A DNA stretch of 64,000 nucleotides from Caloramator sp. E03 (GCF_006016075.1 NZ_CP040093.1:2645501-2709500); one strand, 5' to 3'. Positions 36,713-45,614 are shown, counted from the first letter of the stretch. The notes: generated by a model not told the origin, from the sequence alone. Made by a program: numbers and translations.

Positions 36713-37837
36713 ATGAAGATTTCAAAGAAAGATGCACTAATGTGGTTTGAATTTTTTTCTATGCTGCCTGAAGATGAGGAAATTATGACAAAGCAGCAGG
36801 AAATAATATATGCAACCTTTGCACAAATCGAAGCAGCAGTAGAACATAGAAATGATATGTTAAAGTCGGAAATAAAAGGTTTAAAAACTTTAGAAAATAG
36901 AACTTTTTTTGTAGGAGATGAAAACAAATTTCCAAAAGGATGCAAATCCTGTCTTTTAGGTAGTGGTTTGAGTGCAGTTAGGAAAACCAACAAATGCAAT
37001 ATAGAGTGTAAGTTCTGTTATAATTATGGACAATTAAATGATATTCCCCCAGTTGGTGAAGGTTTGTGGGAAATTGGAGGAACAAAATTCTATGAGAAGG
37101 ACATTGATTTGCTTCTTTCTATATATGAGAAACCAACAGGTATTGCCTATGTTTATTTAGAGCCCTTTATGGAAATTGAAAAATACTATTCAGTTATAAA
37201 AAAATTCAGCAATGCAGGGATTCATCAGCATCTATATACAAATGGAATATTAGCAACTGAGGAGTCCTTAAAAGCATTAGGGGAAGCTGGCCTTGACGAG
37301 ATACGCTTTAATCTTGGTGCAACTAACTGTTCAGATAAGGTTATTGAAAATATTAAAATAGCCAAAAAGTATATTAAAAATGTAGGAATTGAAACTCCAA
37401 TGACTCCTGAGTTTTTTAACACTTTTCTTAAGAAAAAAGAAACTATTTTAAATACAAAACTTGATTTTATAAATTGTGCTGAATTGCATTTAAATGAGAA
37501 TAACATTGGAAATTATTATGGGGAAAACATGTATATTTCAAGATTAGGCTATATATCCCCAATTTGGAGCAGAGAGCTCACTTTAAAATTTATGAAAATA
37601 GCTGATGAAGAGAAATGGGATTTAGTAGTTCATGACTGCTCAAACTATACAAAATTTGCAAGAAGTTTAAATTTAAGCAGCAAAGAAGGTAAGTGGTTTG
37701 GACATAGCAGTTATGGCTGTGAGTTTCAAAGAATACCCTATGAAGTATTTTTACCAATACTGCGAGATGAAAACTTTAAATTTTTAAGTGAAGAAGAACT
37801 ACCGCAGGGCTATAGAATAGGGGAGATTATTTTTTAG
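36713..37837 (+). CDS. Radical SAM protein
   Basis: A 374-residue radical SAM enzyme with the cluster motif CNIECKFCYNYGQ (CxxxCxxC) near residue 97. It is preceded by an unusual cysteine pair CKSCLLGSG near 83. The barrel pattern continues with AYVYLEPFMEIEKYY, HLYTNGILATEE and IRFNLGATNCSD. A further cysteine in HSSYGCEFQRIP lies near 345. It resembles uncharacterised clostridial radical SAM proteins; the substrate is unknown. It stands between an aldo/keto reductase and a DUF362 ferredoxin-like protein. The ATG follows AGGAGG. Confidence 0.85.
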   Translation: MKISKKDALMWFEFFSMLPEDEEIMTKQQEIIYATFAQIEAAVEHRNDMLKSEIKGLKTLENRTFFVGDENKFPKGCKSCLLGSGLSAVRKTNKCNIECKFCYNYGQLNDIPPVGEGLWEIGGTKFYEKDIDLLLSIYEKPTGIAYVYLEPFMEIEKYYSVIKKFSNAGIHQHLYTNGILATEESLKALGEAGLDEIRFNLGATNCSDKVIENIKIAKKYIKNVGIETPMTPEFFNTFLKKKETILNTKLDFINCAELHLNENNIGNYYGENMYISRLGYISPIWSRELTLKFMKIADEEKWDLVVHDCSNYTKFARSLNLSSKEGKWFGHSSYGCEFQRIPYEVFLPILRDENFKFLSEEELPQGYRIGEIIF

Positions 37838-37872
37838 AGAGCTTTGTTAATATTATTTTAAAAAGTAAAAAT

Positions 37873-37944
37873 GTACAGTTGATTTCTGCTCATATTGCAG
37901 ATTATGGCAGAATATTACATGAATCAGGACTTTTAAAGCTATGA
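37873..37944 (+). pseudogene. Short coding scrap of unknown origin
   Basis: A frame ending TGA 37942 reads VQLISAHIADYGRILHESG then LLKL, with no start or ribosome site. It is probably the tail of a deleted gene. The gap 37838-38015 holds nothing else. Confidence 0.25.
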
Positions 37945-38015
37945 TAAAAAGGTATTAAGAATAATATTAAAAATATATTATAAATATAGTTTTTATTTAT
38001 GGGGAGGGTAGGAGT

Positions 38016-39176
38016 ATGGCCAAAGTAGTGGTTAATGAATGTGAAAGTTATGATTTAGAGAAGGTGATTGAAAAAATTAATAGTGGAATTGAATTGCTTG
38101 GTGGTTGGGATAACTTTGTTAAGCCTAAAATGAAGGTACTGCTTAAAGTAAATTTAATAGGACCTAAGAGTCCTGAATCTGCCGCAGTTACTCATTGCGA
38201 ATTTGTTAGAGCTCTTACTAGAATATTAAAACAAAGAGGTTGTACGGTATGGATAGGTGATAGTGCCGGCGGAGCAATTGCAGGAATAGCTCCAACAGCA
38301 CAAAGTATGGAAATATCTGGTTTGAGAAAAGTCGCAGAGGAAGAGAATGTAGAATTAAAAAACTTTGATAAGGAAGGTACAGTAGATACAGGAGGAGGGC
38401 ATTATGCTATTGATAGACTTTACTTAGCAAAACCTCTTTTTGATGCAGATTTTATAATTAATGTTCCAAAGCTTAAAACTCATTCTGGTTGTATTTATAC
38501 TGGTGCAGTAAAAAATGTTTTTGGGTGTATTCAAGGATTAAGAAAAGCTGAATATCATAAGGCTGCTCCAAATCCAAAGGATTTTGGAAACATATTAGTT
38601 GATATATATGAAGCAGTAAAAATAGGACTTCACATTATGGATGGAATTACTGCAATGGAAGGTGAAGGTCCTACTGCAGGAAGTGTTTATAATGCAAATA
38701 AAATACTAATTAGTACGGATCCATTAGCGCTTGATACTACGGCAATAAATATGATTGGATTAGACATTAAGGATATCCCCATACTTAATGCTGCCATAGA
38801 AAGAAAACTTGGAGAATCAAATAAAGATAATATTGAGATTTGCGGAGACTACTCTAAGCTGCCGGTGCTTCAAAATTATAAAATTCCAAAAAGATTTACT
38901 TCAAAAAAGAAAAGCAATTATAATGCAGTGATTAAGGTTATTAATTTTTTAAAGACAAAGCCAAAGATTAATTTAAAAAAATGCATAAAATGTAATACTT
39001 GTGTAGATAGTTGTCCTGTGCATGCTATTGATAAGACAACTAAAAAAATAAATTATTCCAAATGTATTGAATGTATGTGCTGTCATGAACTTTGCCGTTA
39101 CAAGGCAGTTGAACTTAAAAGAGTAAATCCTATTGCAGGAATAATGACAAAATTTTATAGAGGGAATTATAAATAA
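38016..39176 (+). CDS. DUF362 protein with C-terminal 4Fe-4S ferredoxin domain
   Basis: A 386-residue DUF362 protein. DUF362 landmarks are KVLLKVNLIGPKSPESA near residue 45, NVPKLKTHSGCIYTGAVKN near 150 (split), MDGITAMEGEGPTAG near 210 and STDPLALDTTA near 235. The ferredoxin domain at ~325-375 shows CIKCNTCVDSCPVHAI and CIECMCCHELCRYKA, two 4Fe-4S motifs. It differs from the protein at 34289 by having the ferredoxin part at the C-terminus. The role is unknown. RBS GGGGAGGGTAGGAG precedes the ATG. Confidence 0.88.
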   Translation: MAKVVVNECESYDLEKVIEKINSGIELLGGWDNFVKPKMKVLLKVNLIGPKSPESAAVTHCEFVRALTRILKQRGCTVWIGDSAGGAIAGIAPTAQSMEISGLRKVAEEENVELKNFDKEGTVDTGGGHYAIDRLYLAKPLFDADFIINVPKLKTHSGCIYTGAVKNVFGCIQGLRKAEYHKAAPNPKDFGNILVDIYEAVKIGLHIMDGITAMEGEGPTAGSVYNANKILISTDPLALDTTAINMIGLDIKDIPILNAAIERKLGESNKDNIEICGDYSKLPVLQNYKIPKRFTSKKKSNYNAVIKVINFLKTKPKINLKKCIKCNTCVDSCPVHAIDKTTKKINYSKCIECMCCHELCRYKAVELKRVNPIAGIMTKFYRGNYK

Positions 39177-39245
39177 GGCTTATGCTTACAACCTCTGCTA
39201 TAGCTGACACTTCTTTTCTCAAAATAATTTATTAAGAGTTTTTAT

Positions 39246-39470
39246 TTAAATAGCTTGAACTATTAGCATATAAATTACTGTTCCACCTGTTAATAGTTTA
39301 ATAGCCACAAATTGCATAGAACCTGCATATACTGTAGAACTCATCAATATAGCCCAGATAAAATTATAACCTGATTTTTGAAATAGTAATCCAAATGCAA
39401 TTCCAACTGATAGATAACCTAACATTATGGGAATTGTAGCTAAAAAAGCTGTTTTTAATGTTTTTTTCAT
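39246..39470 (-). pseudogene. N-terminal fragment of an AzlC-type branched-chain amino acid exporter
   Basis: Seventy-four residues beginning MKKTLKTAFLATIPIML and including SVGIAFGLLFQKSGYNF and SSTVYAGSMQFVAI match the first third of AzlC (full length about 230). The frame then ends. The ribosome site AGGAGG is intact. AzlD is not present. Likely a deletion remnant. Confidence 0.75.
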
Positions 39471-39559
39471 GTTAATCCTCCTATGGTTTAGCTGTAAATT
39501 ATAGTAAATATTATATCAGAACATAGGTTGGAAATCAGTAATAAGGATTCTAAATTAAA

Positions 39560-40288
39560 AAGGCCGGTATACGTTCAGTTATTATGACTACAGTATCTGG
39601 GTTAAACATAAAGGAAGTTCCAGATATTATTGATATTGTTGTTAAGCATGGTGTGGATGTATATGCTTTTGCAAGGTATTGCCCAAATGGCAAGGAAAAG
39701 GATATTGGTATGACTCCGCAGGAATACAAGGAACTATTGGATATATGTTATCAAAAGTTTCAAAAATATGAGAAAGAGGGTTGCAAAACCTATTTTAATC
39801 GAAAAGATCATCTGTGGACGCTTTATGAATATGAAAAAGGTATTTTTAAAATTCCTGTAGATGTGCAAACAGGAATGATTTATGGAGGATGCAACTGTGG
39901 TAATTGCCATCTGACAATCCTACCTAATGGTGATATTTATGCATGCCGCCGATTTGAAAGCAAGGTTAGCAATGCTTTTAAAAACGGTTTTTATGGTGCA
40001 CCTACGGTTTGTATAGTATTTTCCCAGAAAAACTTCCTATTTAGCATAGCCGATTCATTCTGCTGTGCGACAAATATGGTATTAGAGGCAACAGAACTTG
40101 GGATTTCATCATGTATTATTTCACGAGCAGAAGAAACCTTTGAAAATGAATTAGGGCAAAAGTTATTAAAGGATTGGCAAATTTCTGATAATTATATTGC
40201 AAGATGCTTTGTTATTCTTGGTTATTGCGATGGAGAATATCCAACAGATAAGCCAAGAAAAAATGGAAGAATTAAAATTGTTGAATAA
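39560..40288 (+). pseudogene. Deletion chimera: radical SAM/SPASM fragment joined to a nitroreductase fragment
   Basis: The frame opens after a stop at 39551 with AGIRSVIMTTVSGLNIKEVP and proceeds to a SPASM-type segment, GGCNCGNCHLTILPNGD and YACRRFESK. This is the C-terminal half of a radical SAM/SPASM protein whose CxxxCxxC core is missing. At about codon 131 (near 39974) it changes in frame to a nitroreductase middle and C-terminus (FYGAPTVCIVF, ADSFCCATNMVLEATELGI, FVILGYCDGEYP). Neither parent is complete. An ATG at 39584 could begin a 234-residue product, but there is no ribosome site. Confidence 0.75.
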
Positions 40289-40423
40289 TAGGATTATATA
40301 GAAAAATTATAAATGCTAAGATATGTAAATAAAATAAAACTTGTACCTTAGGCTATATAAATATTTAGCTTGAAGGGTACGGAATTATTTTGTTAAAAGG
40401 ACTGGCAGGTTTATAACAATCTA

Positions 40424-40464
40424 ATGCACATCTTCCTTTGTTTTACAGGAAGATGTGCATTTTA
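40424..40464. terminator. Bidirectional terminator between chimera and MerR gene
   Basis: ATGCACATCTTCCT and AGGAAGATGTGCAT form a perfect 14-base stem followed by TTTT (+) and A-rich sequence on the other side. Confidence 0.85.
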
Positions 40465-40465
40465 A

Positions 40466-40921
40466 TTATATACTATTGACTTTTTTAAGATTTTGTTTTA
40501 CAGTTCGTATATTCTCTGGTATATCTTCTGGAGTTATTTTTTTATGAATATTGCAGGTACCGGCATTTTTTGCCTCTTCATAGTACCAACACTTATATTC
40601 TAAAAGTTTAAGTGTTTCCTGCAATTGTTTAATTTGATTTTCAACAGCCTCTTTCTGCTTTTTAAACATATCAAGTCTTTTTTCAATTGTTGAATCGCCC
40701 TCTATAGTCCAGTCAATGTATGTTTTAATATCTTTAATTGACATGCCGGTCCTTTTTAAACATTCAATTAACGTTAGCCATTCAAAATCTTCATCTTTAA
40801 ACATACGGATACCGCTTTTGCTTCGTTCAACAAATGGCAGTAAACCTTCTTTTGAATAAAAGCGAAGGGTATGAGGGGAAATATTTAGTTTTTTAGCTAT
40901 TTCACCTATGGTGTAATACAT
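40466..40921 (-). CDS. MerR-family transcriptional regulator
   Basis: A 151-residue MerR-type activator. The winged helix is IGEIAKKLNISPHTLRFYSK followed by EGLLPFVERSKSGIRMF (residues ~5-45). A long dimerisation coiled coil runs ~80-115 (KKQKEAVENQIKQLQETLK). The C-terminus has cysteines at LEYKCWYYEE and AGTCNIHK that could bind an effector. It is close to the YfmP/aldo-keto-reductase-linked MerR group. It is divergent from an AKR fragment with a 19-base-spacer promoter between them, and a second matching promoter is at 32863. The ATG follows GGAGGTTG. Confidence 0.88.
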   Translation of the reverse strand: MYYTIGEIAKKLNISPHTLRFYSKEGLLPFVERSKSGIRMFKDEDFEWLTLIECLKRTGMSIKDIKTYIDWTIEGDSTIEKRLDMFKKQKEAVENQIKQLQETLKLLEYKCWYYEEAKNAGTCNIHKKITPEDIPENIRTVKQNLKKVNSI

Positions 40922-41005
40922 AAATCAACCTCCAAAATGTAATAATTTTTGTTAAAGTATTATACTTGAAAGTTAAATAAAATTAATAGTATATTATAAA
41001 ACCAC

Positions 41006-41036
41006 TTGACTTGGAGTAAACTCTCAGGGTTATTAT
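41006..41036 (+). promoter_or_regulatory. MerR-type promoter (19-base spacer) divergent from the MerR gene
   Basis: TTGACT (41006-41011) and TATTAT (41031-41036) are 19 bases apart. The spacer holds the dyad GGAGTAAACTCT followed by CAGGGT. It faces the aldo/keto reductase fragment and closely matches the site at 32863. Confidence 0.8.
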
Positions 41037-41102
41037 GATAGTACCATATATAGGTTCATGTGTCAATTTGTGAATTAAAAGACGTATAGGAGGTAAAATA
41101 TT

Positions 41103-41489
41103 ATGAAAAAGTTGGGATTTGGTTTAATGCGTCTGCCCCTTTTGGATAATAACGACCAGGGAAGCATCAATATGGAAGAGATGAAGCAGATGGTTGATAC
41201 TTTTATTGAGAATGGATTTACATATTTTGATACAGCATATATGTACCATAATTTCAAAAGTGAAATTGCAGCTAAAGAAGCACTTGTTAAAAGGCACTCA
41301 AGGGATAGTTTTACATTAACAACAAAAATGCCTACGATGTTTCTAAAAACAAAAGAAGATATGGAACGTATTTTTAATGAACAGCTTGAAAAATGTGGTG
41401 TTGAATATTTCGATTATTATTTGCTTCATAATCTTGGAGTATCTCATTATGAAATAGCACAAATGCAAAATCTGGGACTTCGCCAATAG
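41103..41489 (+). pseudogene. N-terminal half of an aldo/keto reductase, truncated by deletion
   Basis: From an ATG with good ribosome site (AGGAGG) the frame reads a normal aldo/keto reductase start ([47 protein letters not shown]), with catalytic Asp, Tyr, Lys and His present. At about 41460 the similarity stops and the frame ends after a few unrelated codons (TAG 41487). Full enzymes of this type are about 370 residues. Downstream sequence belongs to a galactarate dehydratase in another frame. Confidence 0.82.
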
Positions 41490-41875
41490 TTGAAGTACTA
41501 TCTCCTGCAGAACGTCCTACAAAAAAAGGGCTGATTTTTGCTGCAACCCCTGCAAGCGATATAGTCTGTGGACCATGCCAGCTTGCTTCAGGTATAGGTC
41601 TTCAAGTGTTTATGACTGGCCGTGGAACTCCTTATGGTTTAGCAGTAGCTCCAGTTATAAAAGTGTGTTCAAGGAATGATATGAAAGATTTGTGGTATGA
41701 TCTTATAGATGTTAATGCTGGTCCAATTGCATCGGGAGATGCAACAATACAAGATATTGGAACTTTATTGTTTAATTTAATAATAGATGTGGCAAGTGGG
41801 AGAAAGCAGAGTTTAGCTGAAAAATATAAGCTTCATAATGATTTTTGTATTTTTAATCCTGCACCTATTACCTGA
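41462..41875 (+). pseudogene. garD: C-terminal fragment of galactarate dehydratase (GarD/UxaA family)
   Basis: Starting within the aldo/keto reductase frame but shifted, the sequence [51 protein letters not shown] and [17 protein letters not shown] up to NPAPIT is the last ~135 residues of a GarD/altronate dehydratase-type protein. The N-terminal two thirds are missing. It sits before an aldolase, glycerate kinase and GarR, the expected galactarate gene order, so it was probably the first structural gene of that operon. Confidence 0.82.
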
Positions 41876-42007
41876 TAAAAAATTGTATATATCGTACAAT
41901 AATATTCAATAATTTAATACATGATTAACATGTTAAAAAGTTTGAAAATATTTTAAATTATATTTAAACAGAAGAGCAAATAATGTAAAGCCATAAAGGA
42001 GGTTCAC

Positions 42008-42910
42008 ATGTTAAAGGTAGATGATTTAAAAGGTGTAATCCCCCCAATTGTTACTCCTGTTGATGATGAAGAAAATGTAGATGAACAAGGTCTTAAAAAA
42101 GTAATTGATTATGTTATTAGCGGAGGAGTTCATGGTGTTTTTGTACTTGGCAGCAATGGAGAATTCTATGCATTCGATTATGAAAATAAAAAAAGAGCTG
42201 TTGAGATAACAGTAAGGCATGTGAATAAAAGAGTCCCTGTCTATGTAGGTGCCAGTGCTATTACAACAAAAGAATGTATTAAATTAGCTAAGATGGCTGA
42301 AGATGTGGGGGCAGATGCAGTAACTGTACTTACACCTATGTTTATAAAACCCAATGAAAAAGAAATGTACAACCATTTTGAAGCTATTGCTAAATCAACA
42401 AGCCTTCCTGTGATTTTGTATAATAATCCTGATAAAACTACAAATAATATTTCTGTTTCACTGCTTGAAAAATTATCAAAGATTGATAATATTATAGGAA
42501 TCAAAAATACATCCTTTGATTTTGCTCAAACAGTAGAATATATAAGAGTTACAAGGGATAATAAAAATTTTAAAGTGCTTAGCGGTTCAGATTATTTGAT
42601 TTATGCAACCTTAGCTTATGGTGGAGCAGGCTGTGTTGCTGGGACAGCAAATGTAGCTCCAAGATTAGTAGTAGATATTTATGAAAAATATATGGCTGGA
42701 GATTATAAAGGAGCGATAGATGCTCAATACAGGCTTATTCCTCTAAGAAATGCATATAATTATGGAAGTTTCCCAGTACCTATGAAGGATTGCCTGAATA
42801 TATTAGGGTTAGATATAGGACATCCAGTAAAACCAATTGAGCACTGTAGTGAAGAAAAGCTTCAGGCAATTAAGAAGGTTTTAGATGATTTAGGCTTAAC
42901 TAATATCTAG
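42008..42910 (+). CDS. DapA-family aldolase/dehydratase of galactarate degradation
   Basis: A 300-residue member of the DHDPS/N-acetylneuraminate lyase superfamily. The Schiff-base lysine is in IIGIKNTS near residue 163, and the catalytic tyrosine in ILYNNPD near 138. The family glycine motif is LGSNGEFYAF near 46. Context (GarD fragment before, glycerate 2-kinase and GarR after) suggests cleavage or dehydration of 5-dehydro-4-deoxyglucarate. Cleavage would yield pyruvate and tartronate semialdehyde, which GarR uses. A true DapA in lysine synthesis is less likely here. RBS AGGAGG precedes the ATG. Confidence 0.85.
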   Translation: MLKVDDLKGVIPPIVTPVDDEENVDEQGLKKVIDYVISGGVHGVFVLGSNGEFYAFDYENKKRAVEITVRHVNKRVPVYVGASAITTKECIKLAKMAEDVGADAVTVLTPMFIKPNEKEMYNHFEAIAKSTSLPVILYNNPDKTTNNISVSLLEKLSKIDNIIGIKNTSFDFAQTVEYIRVTRDNKNFKVLSGSDYLIYATLAYGGAGCVAGTANVAPRLVVDIYEKYMAGDYKGAIDAQYRLIPLRNAYNYGSFPVPMKDCLNILGLDIGHPVKPIEHCSEEKLQAIKKVLDDLGLTNI

Positions 42911-42932
42911 TATGAAAGAGCGGTGTATCTAA

Positions 42933-44180
42933 ATGAGTACAATCAGGGAAGATGCCTTTAGAATTATAGATGAGTCTATTAAAGCTGTACTGCCAGAAGA
43001 AGCAGTTATTAAAGCACTTGAAAATAAAGTGTTTGAAGGCAATGTGGTTGTAATTGCTATTGGGAAGGCTGCTTGGAATATGGCAAAAGCTACTAAGGAT
43101 ACATTAAAAGATAAAGTTACAAAGGGCATTGTTATTACAAAATATAATCATTCTAAAGGCCCAATTGAAGGCTTTGAAATAATTGAAGCAGGCCATCCAA
43201 TCCCGGATAAAAATTCAGTATTAGGGGCTTCAAGGGCTATAGAGCTTGTTTCAAATTTAACTGAAAAAGATAATGTAATATTTTTAATTTCCGGTGGGGG
43301 ATCGGCACTATTTGAAAAACCAGCAGATGGAGTGGAGCTTGAGGATATAATTGATATTACAGATCAGCTTTTATCCTGTGGGGCTGATATTGTTGAAATA
43401 AATACTATAAGAAAGCATCTTTCAGCAGTTAAAGGCGGAAGGTTTGCTCTTCTGTGTAATAAAGCAAAAATTTATGCAATAGTGTTATCAGATGTAATTG
43501 GTAACAGATTGGATTCAATTGCTTCAGGTCCTGCTTATCCTGATAGTTCAACATCACAAGAAGCTATAAGCATTATAGAAAAATATGGTTTGAAAGTTAG
43601 TGAGCATTTAATAGATGTTTTAAAGTTAGAAACCCCAAAGAAAATAGATAACTGCGAAACGGTTGTTACTGGAAGCGTTGATGCTTTATGTGAAGCAGCT
43701 TCAAAAGTAGCAGAAAAATTAGGATATAAGGTTGTGTTTTTAACATCTACATTAGAATGTGAAGCAAAAGAGGCAGGAAGGTTCATTTCAGCAATTGCAA
43801 GGGAAATTAAAAAAGGGACTTCAAGTATAAAGCCTCCTTGTGCAATAATCGCTGGCGGAGAAACTGTTGTACGTATTACAGGGAATGGGAAAGGTGGAAG
43901 GAATCAGGAATTAGCATTATCAGCAGCTTTAGGTATTGAAGGTCTTGAAAATGTTGTTATATTTTCAGTAGGTTCTGATGGAACTGATGGGCCAACTGAT
44001 GCAGCAGGTGGTATTGTTGATGGACAGACAGCAAATAGAATAAGGAAAACAAAAATAGAACCTGTTGTTTATCTTGATAATAATGATTCTTATAATGCAC
44101 TAAAATCAAGCGGGGATTTAATTATTACAGGTTCAACAGGTACAAATGTAAATGACTTAATAGTTTTATTAATAAAATAA
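42933..44180 (+). CDS. Glycerate 2-kinase, MOFRL family
   Basis: A 415-residue class II glycerate kinase (TtuD/GckA type), which phosphorylates D-glycerate, usually to 2-phosphoglycerate. The N-terminal lobe shows AIGKAAWNMAKA near residue 48 and LISGGGSALFEKP near 117. The C-terminal MOFRL domain shows GKGGRNQELALSAAL near 322 and GSDGTDGPTDAAGG near 350. The old label hydroxypyruvate reductase for this family is misleading. It follows the aldolase by 22 bases and precedes garR by about 20, forming one operon that feeds glycerate into glycolysis. Confidence 0.9.
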   Translation: MSTIREDAFRIIDESIKAVLPEEAVIKALENKVFEGNVVVIAIGKAAWNMAKATKDTLKDKVTKGIVITKYNHSKGPIEGFEIIEAGHPIPDKNSVLGASRAIELVSNLTEKDNVIFLISGGGSALFEKPADGVELEDIIDITDQLLSCGADIVEINTIRKHLSAVKGGRFALLCNKAKIYAIVLSDVIGNRLDSIASGPAYPDSSTSQEAISIIEKYGLKVSEHLIDVLKLETPKKIDNCETVVTGSVDALCEAASKVAEKLGYKVVFLTSTLECEAKEAGRFISAIAREIKKGTSSIKPPCAIIAGGETVVRITGNGKGGRNQELALSAALGIEGLENVVIFSVGSDGTDGPTDAAGGIVDGQTANRIRKTKIEPVVYLDNNDSYNALKSSGDLIITGSTGTNVNDLIVLLIK

Positions 44181-44206
44181 TTTATCATTAGAAAGGGGTC
44201 ATGAAA

Positions 44207-45091
44207 ATGAAAATAGGTTTTATAGGACTTGGAATTATGGGAAAGCCAATGGCAAAAAATTTGATTAAAGCAGGTTATGAATTAGTTGTATTAGATTTAA
44301 ATAAGGCTGCTGTTGATGAATTAACAGCTCTTGGAGCTCAAGCTGGAAAATCTAATGTAGATATTGCAAATCAATGTGATGTCATCATAACAATGCTTCC
44401 AAATTCTCCTCATGTTAAGGCAGTAGTTTTTGGTGAAGGCGGTATAATTGAAGGAGTTAAGCCAGGAAAAATTCTTATAGACATGAGTTCAATAGCACCT
44501 TTGGCAAGCCGTGAAATATATGAAGCATTAGCACAAAAAGGAGTTGAAATGCTTGATGCACCTGTAAGTGGTGGTGAACCAAAGGCGATAGATGGAACAT
44601 TGTCAGTTATGGTAGGTGGTAAGAAAGAAATTTTCGATAAATGTTATGATATAATGAAGGCAATGGCAAGTTCAGTAGTATACATTGGTGAAATTGGAGC
44701 AGGTAATATTGCAAAGCTTTGTAACCAGATTGTAGTTGCTATAAATATAGCTGCTGTTTCAGAGGCACTAATTCTTGCAAAGAAGGCAGGAGTTTCACCT
44801 GATTTAGTATATCAGGCAATAAGAGGTGGCCTTGCAGGAAGTACAGTAATGGATGCAAAAGCTCCAATGATGATGGACAGGAATTTCAAACCAGGATTTA
44901 GAATAGATCTTCATATTAAAGATTTGAATAACGTTCTTGAAACATCTCATAGCGTAGGTGCTCCTCTTCCATTAACTGCTCAGCTTATGGAGATTATGCA
45001 GGCAATAAAATTAGATGGCTGTGGAGTAGAGGATCATGCAAGTATTGTAAAATTCTATGAAAAACTAGCAAATGCTGAGGTTACAAGATAA
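44207..45091 (+). CDS. garR: 2-hydroxy-3-oxopropionate (tartronate semialdehyde) reductase
   Basis: A 294-residue beta-hydroxyacid dehydrogenase highly like E. coli GarR. The NAD(P) loop GFIGLGIMGKPMAKNLIKAG starts at residue 4. The substrate loop is DAPVSGGEPKAIDGTLSVMV near 120, and the catalytic lysine is in NIAKLCNQ near 170. The C-terminal FKPGFRIDLHIKDL is also conserved. It reduces tartronate semialdehyde to glycerate. The ATG at 44207 is preferred because AAAGGGG is eight bases upstream; an ATG two codons earlier (44201) is possible. It is the last gene of the gar-type operon. Confidence 0.93.
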   Translation: MKIGFIGLGIMGKPMAKNLIKAGYELVVLDLNKAAVDELTALGAQAGKSNVDIANQCDVIITMLPNSPHVKAVVFGEGGIIEGVKPGKILIDMSSIAPLASREIYEALAQKGVEMLDAPVSGGEPKAIDGTLSVMVGGKKEIFDKCYDIMKAMASSVVYIGEIGAGNIAKLCNQIVVAINIAAVSEALILAKKAGVSPDLVYQAIRGGLAGSTVMDAKAPMMMDRNFKPGFRIDLHIKDLNNVLETSHSVGAPLPLTAQLMEIMQAIKLDGCGVEDHASIVKFYEKLANAEVTR

Positions 45092-45110
45092 TTTAAATAA
45101 AGTATAGTAA

Positions 45111-45157
45111 TTAACACAAGATCCTTAAAATAGGTATCTTGTGTTAATTGTTAATTT
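45111..45157 (+). terminator. Hairpin after garR
   Basis: TTAACACAAGAT and ATCTTGTGTTAA form a perfect 12-base stem. The T tract after it is interrupted (TTGTTAATTT), so termination may be partial. Confidence 0.6.
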
Positions 45158-45173
45158 AAGGAAGTGAATATGA

Positions 45174-45362
45174 ATGAGATATTTAAGACAATTCGTAATA
45201 ATTTTATTTATAGCATTCATTGGAGAAATATTGAATAAAATATTTAATATTCCTATTCCAGGTAACATATTAGGTATGGTTTTATTACTATTTGCTCTTA
45301 TCTTTGGAGTCATTAAGCTGGATTATGTTGATGAGGTTAGTAAATTCTTATTAGAAAATTAA
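45174..45362 (+). pseudogene. N-terminal half of an LrgA/CidA holin-like protein
   Basis: Sixty-two residues, LRQFVIILFIAFIGEILNK and IPIPGNILGMVLLLFALIF then VIKLDYVDEVSKFLLEN, match the first two membrane segments of LrgA/CidA (full length ~120). The frame ends where LrgB sequence begins in another frame, so a deletion joined the two genes. The ribosome site is AAGGAAG. Confidence 0.75.
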
Positions 45363-45364
45363 AG

Positions 45365-45553
45365 ATATTTAGAATTAAAGATCCTGTAGCTGCAGGTATT
45401 GCTATTGGAACTTCATCTCATGTACTTGGTACCTCAAAGGCAATAGAGATTGGAGAGGTTGAGGGGGCAATGAGCGGTCTAGCAATTGGAATTTTAGGAC
45501 TTACAACAGTTTTACTAGCACCAGTTATAATTAAAATTCTTCAATATTTTTAG
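45365..45553 (+). pseudogene. C-terminal fragment of LrgB/CidB
   Basis: The frame reads IKDPVAAGIAIGTSSHVLGT, AIEIGEVEGAMSGLAIGILG and LLAPVIIKIL up to TAG 45551, the last ~60 residues of LrgB/YohK. The front is missing and the frame differs from the LrgA fragment before it. Confidence 0.78.
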
Positions 45554-45614
45554 TAATATGAATTATTGCATATTTTATTTATAATTTTTTAAAAAGGGAT
45601 TAAAGAACATGGGA

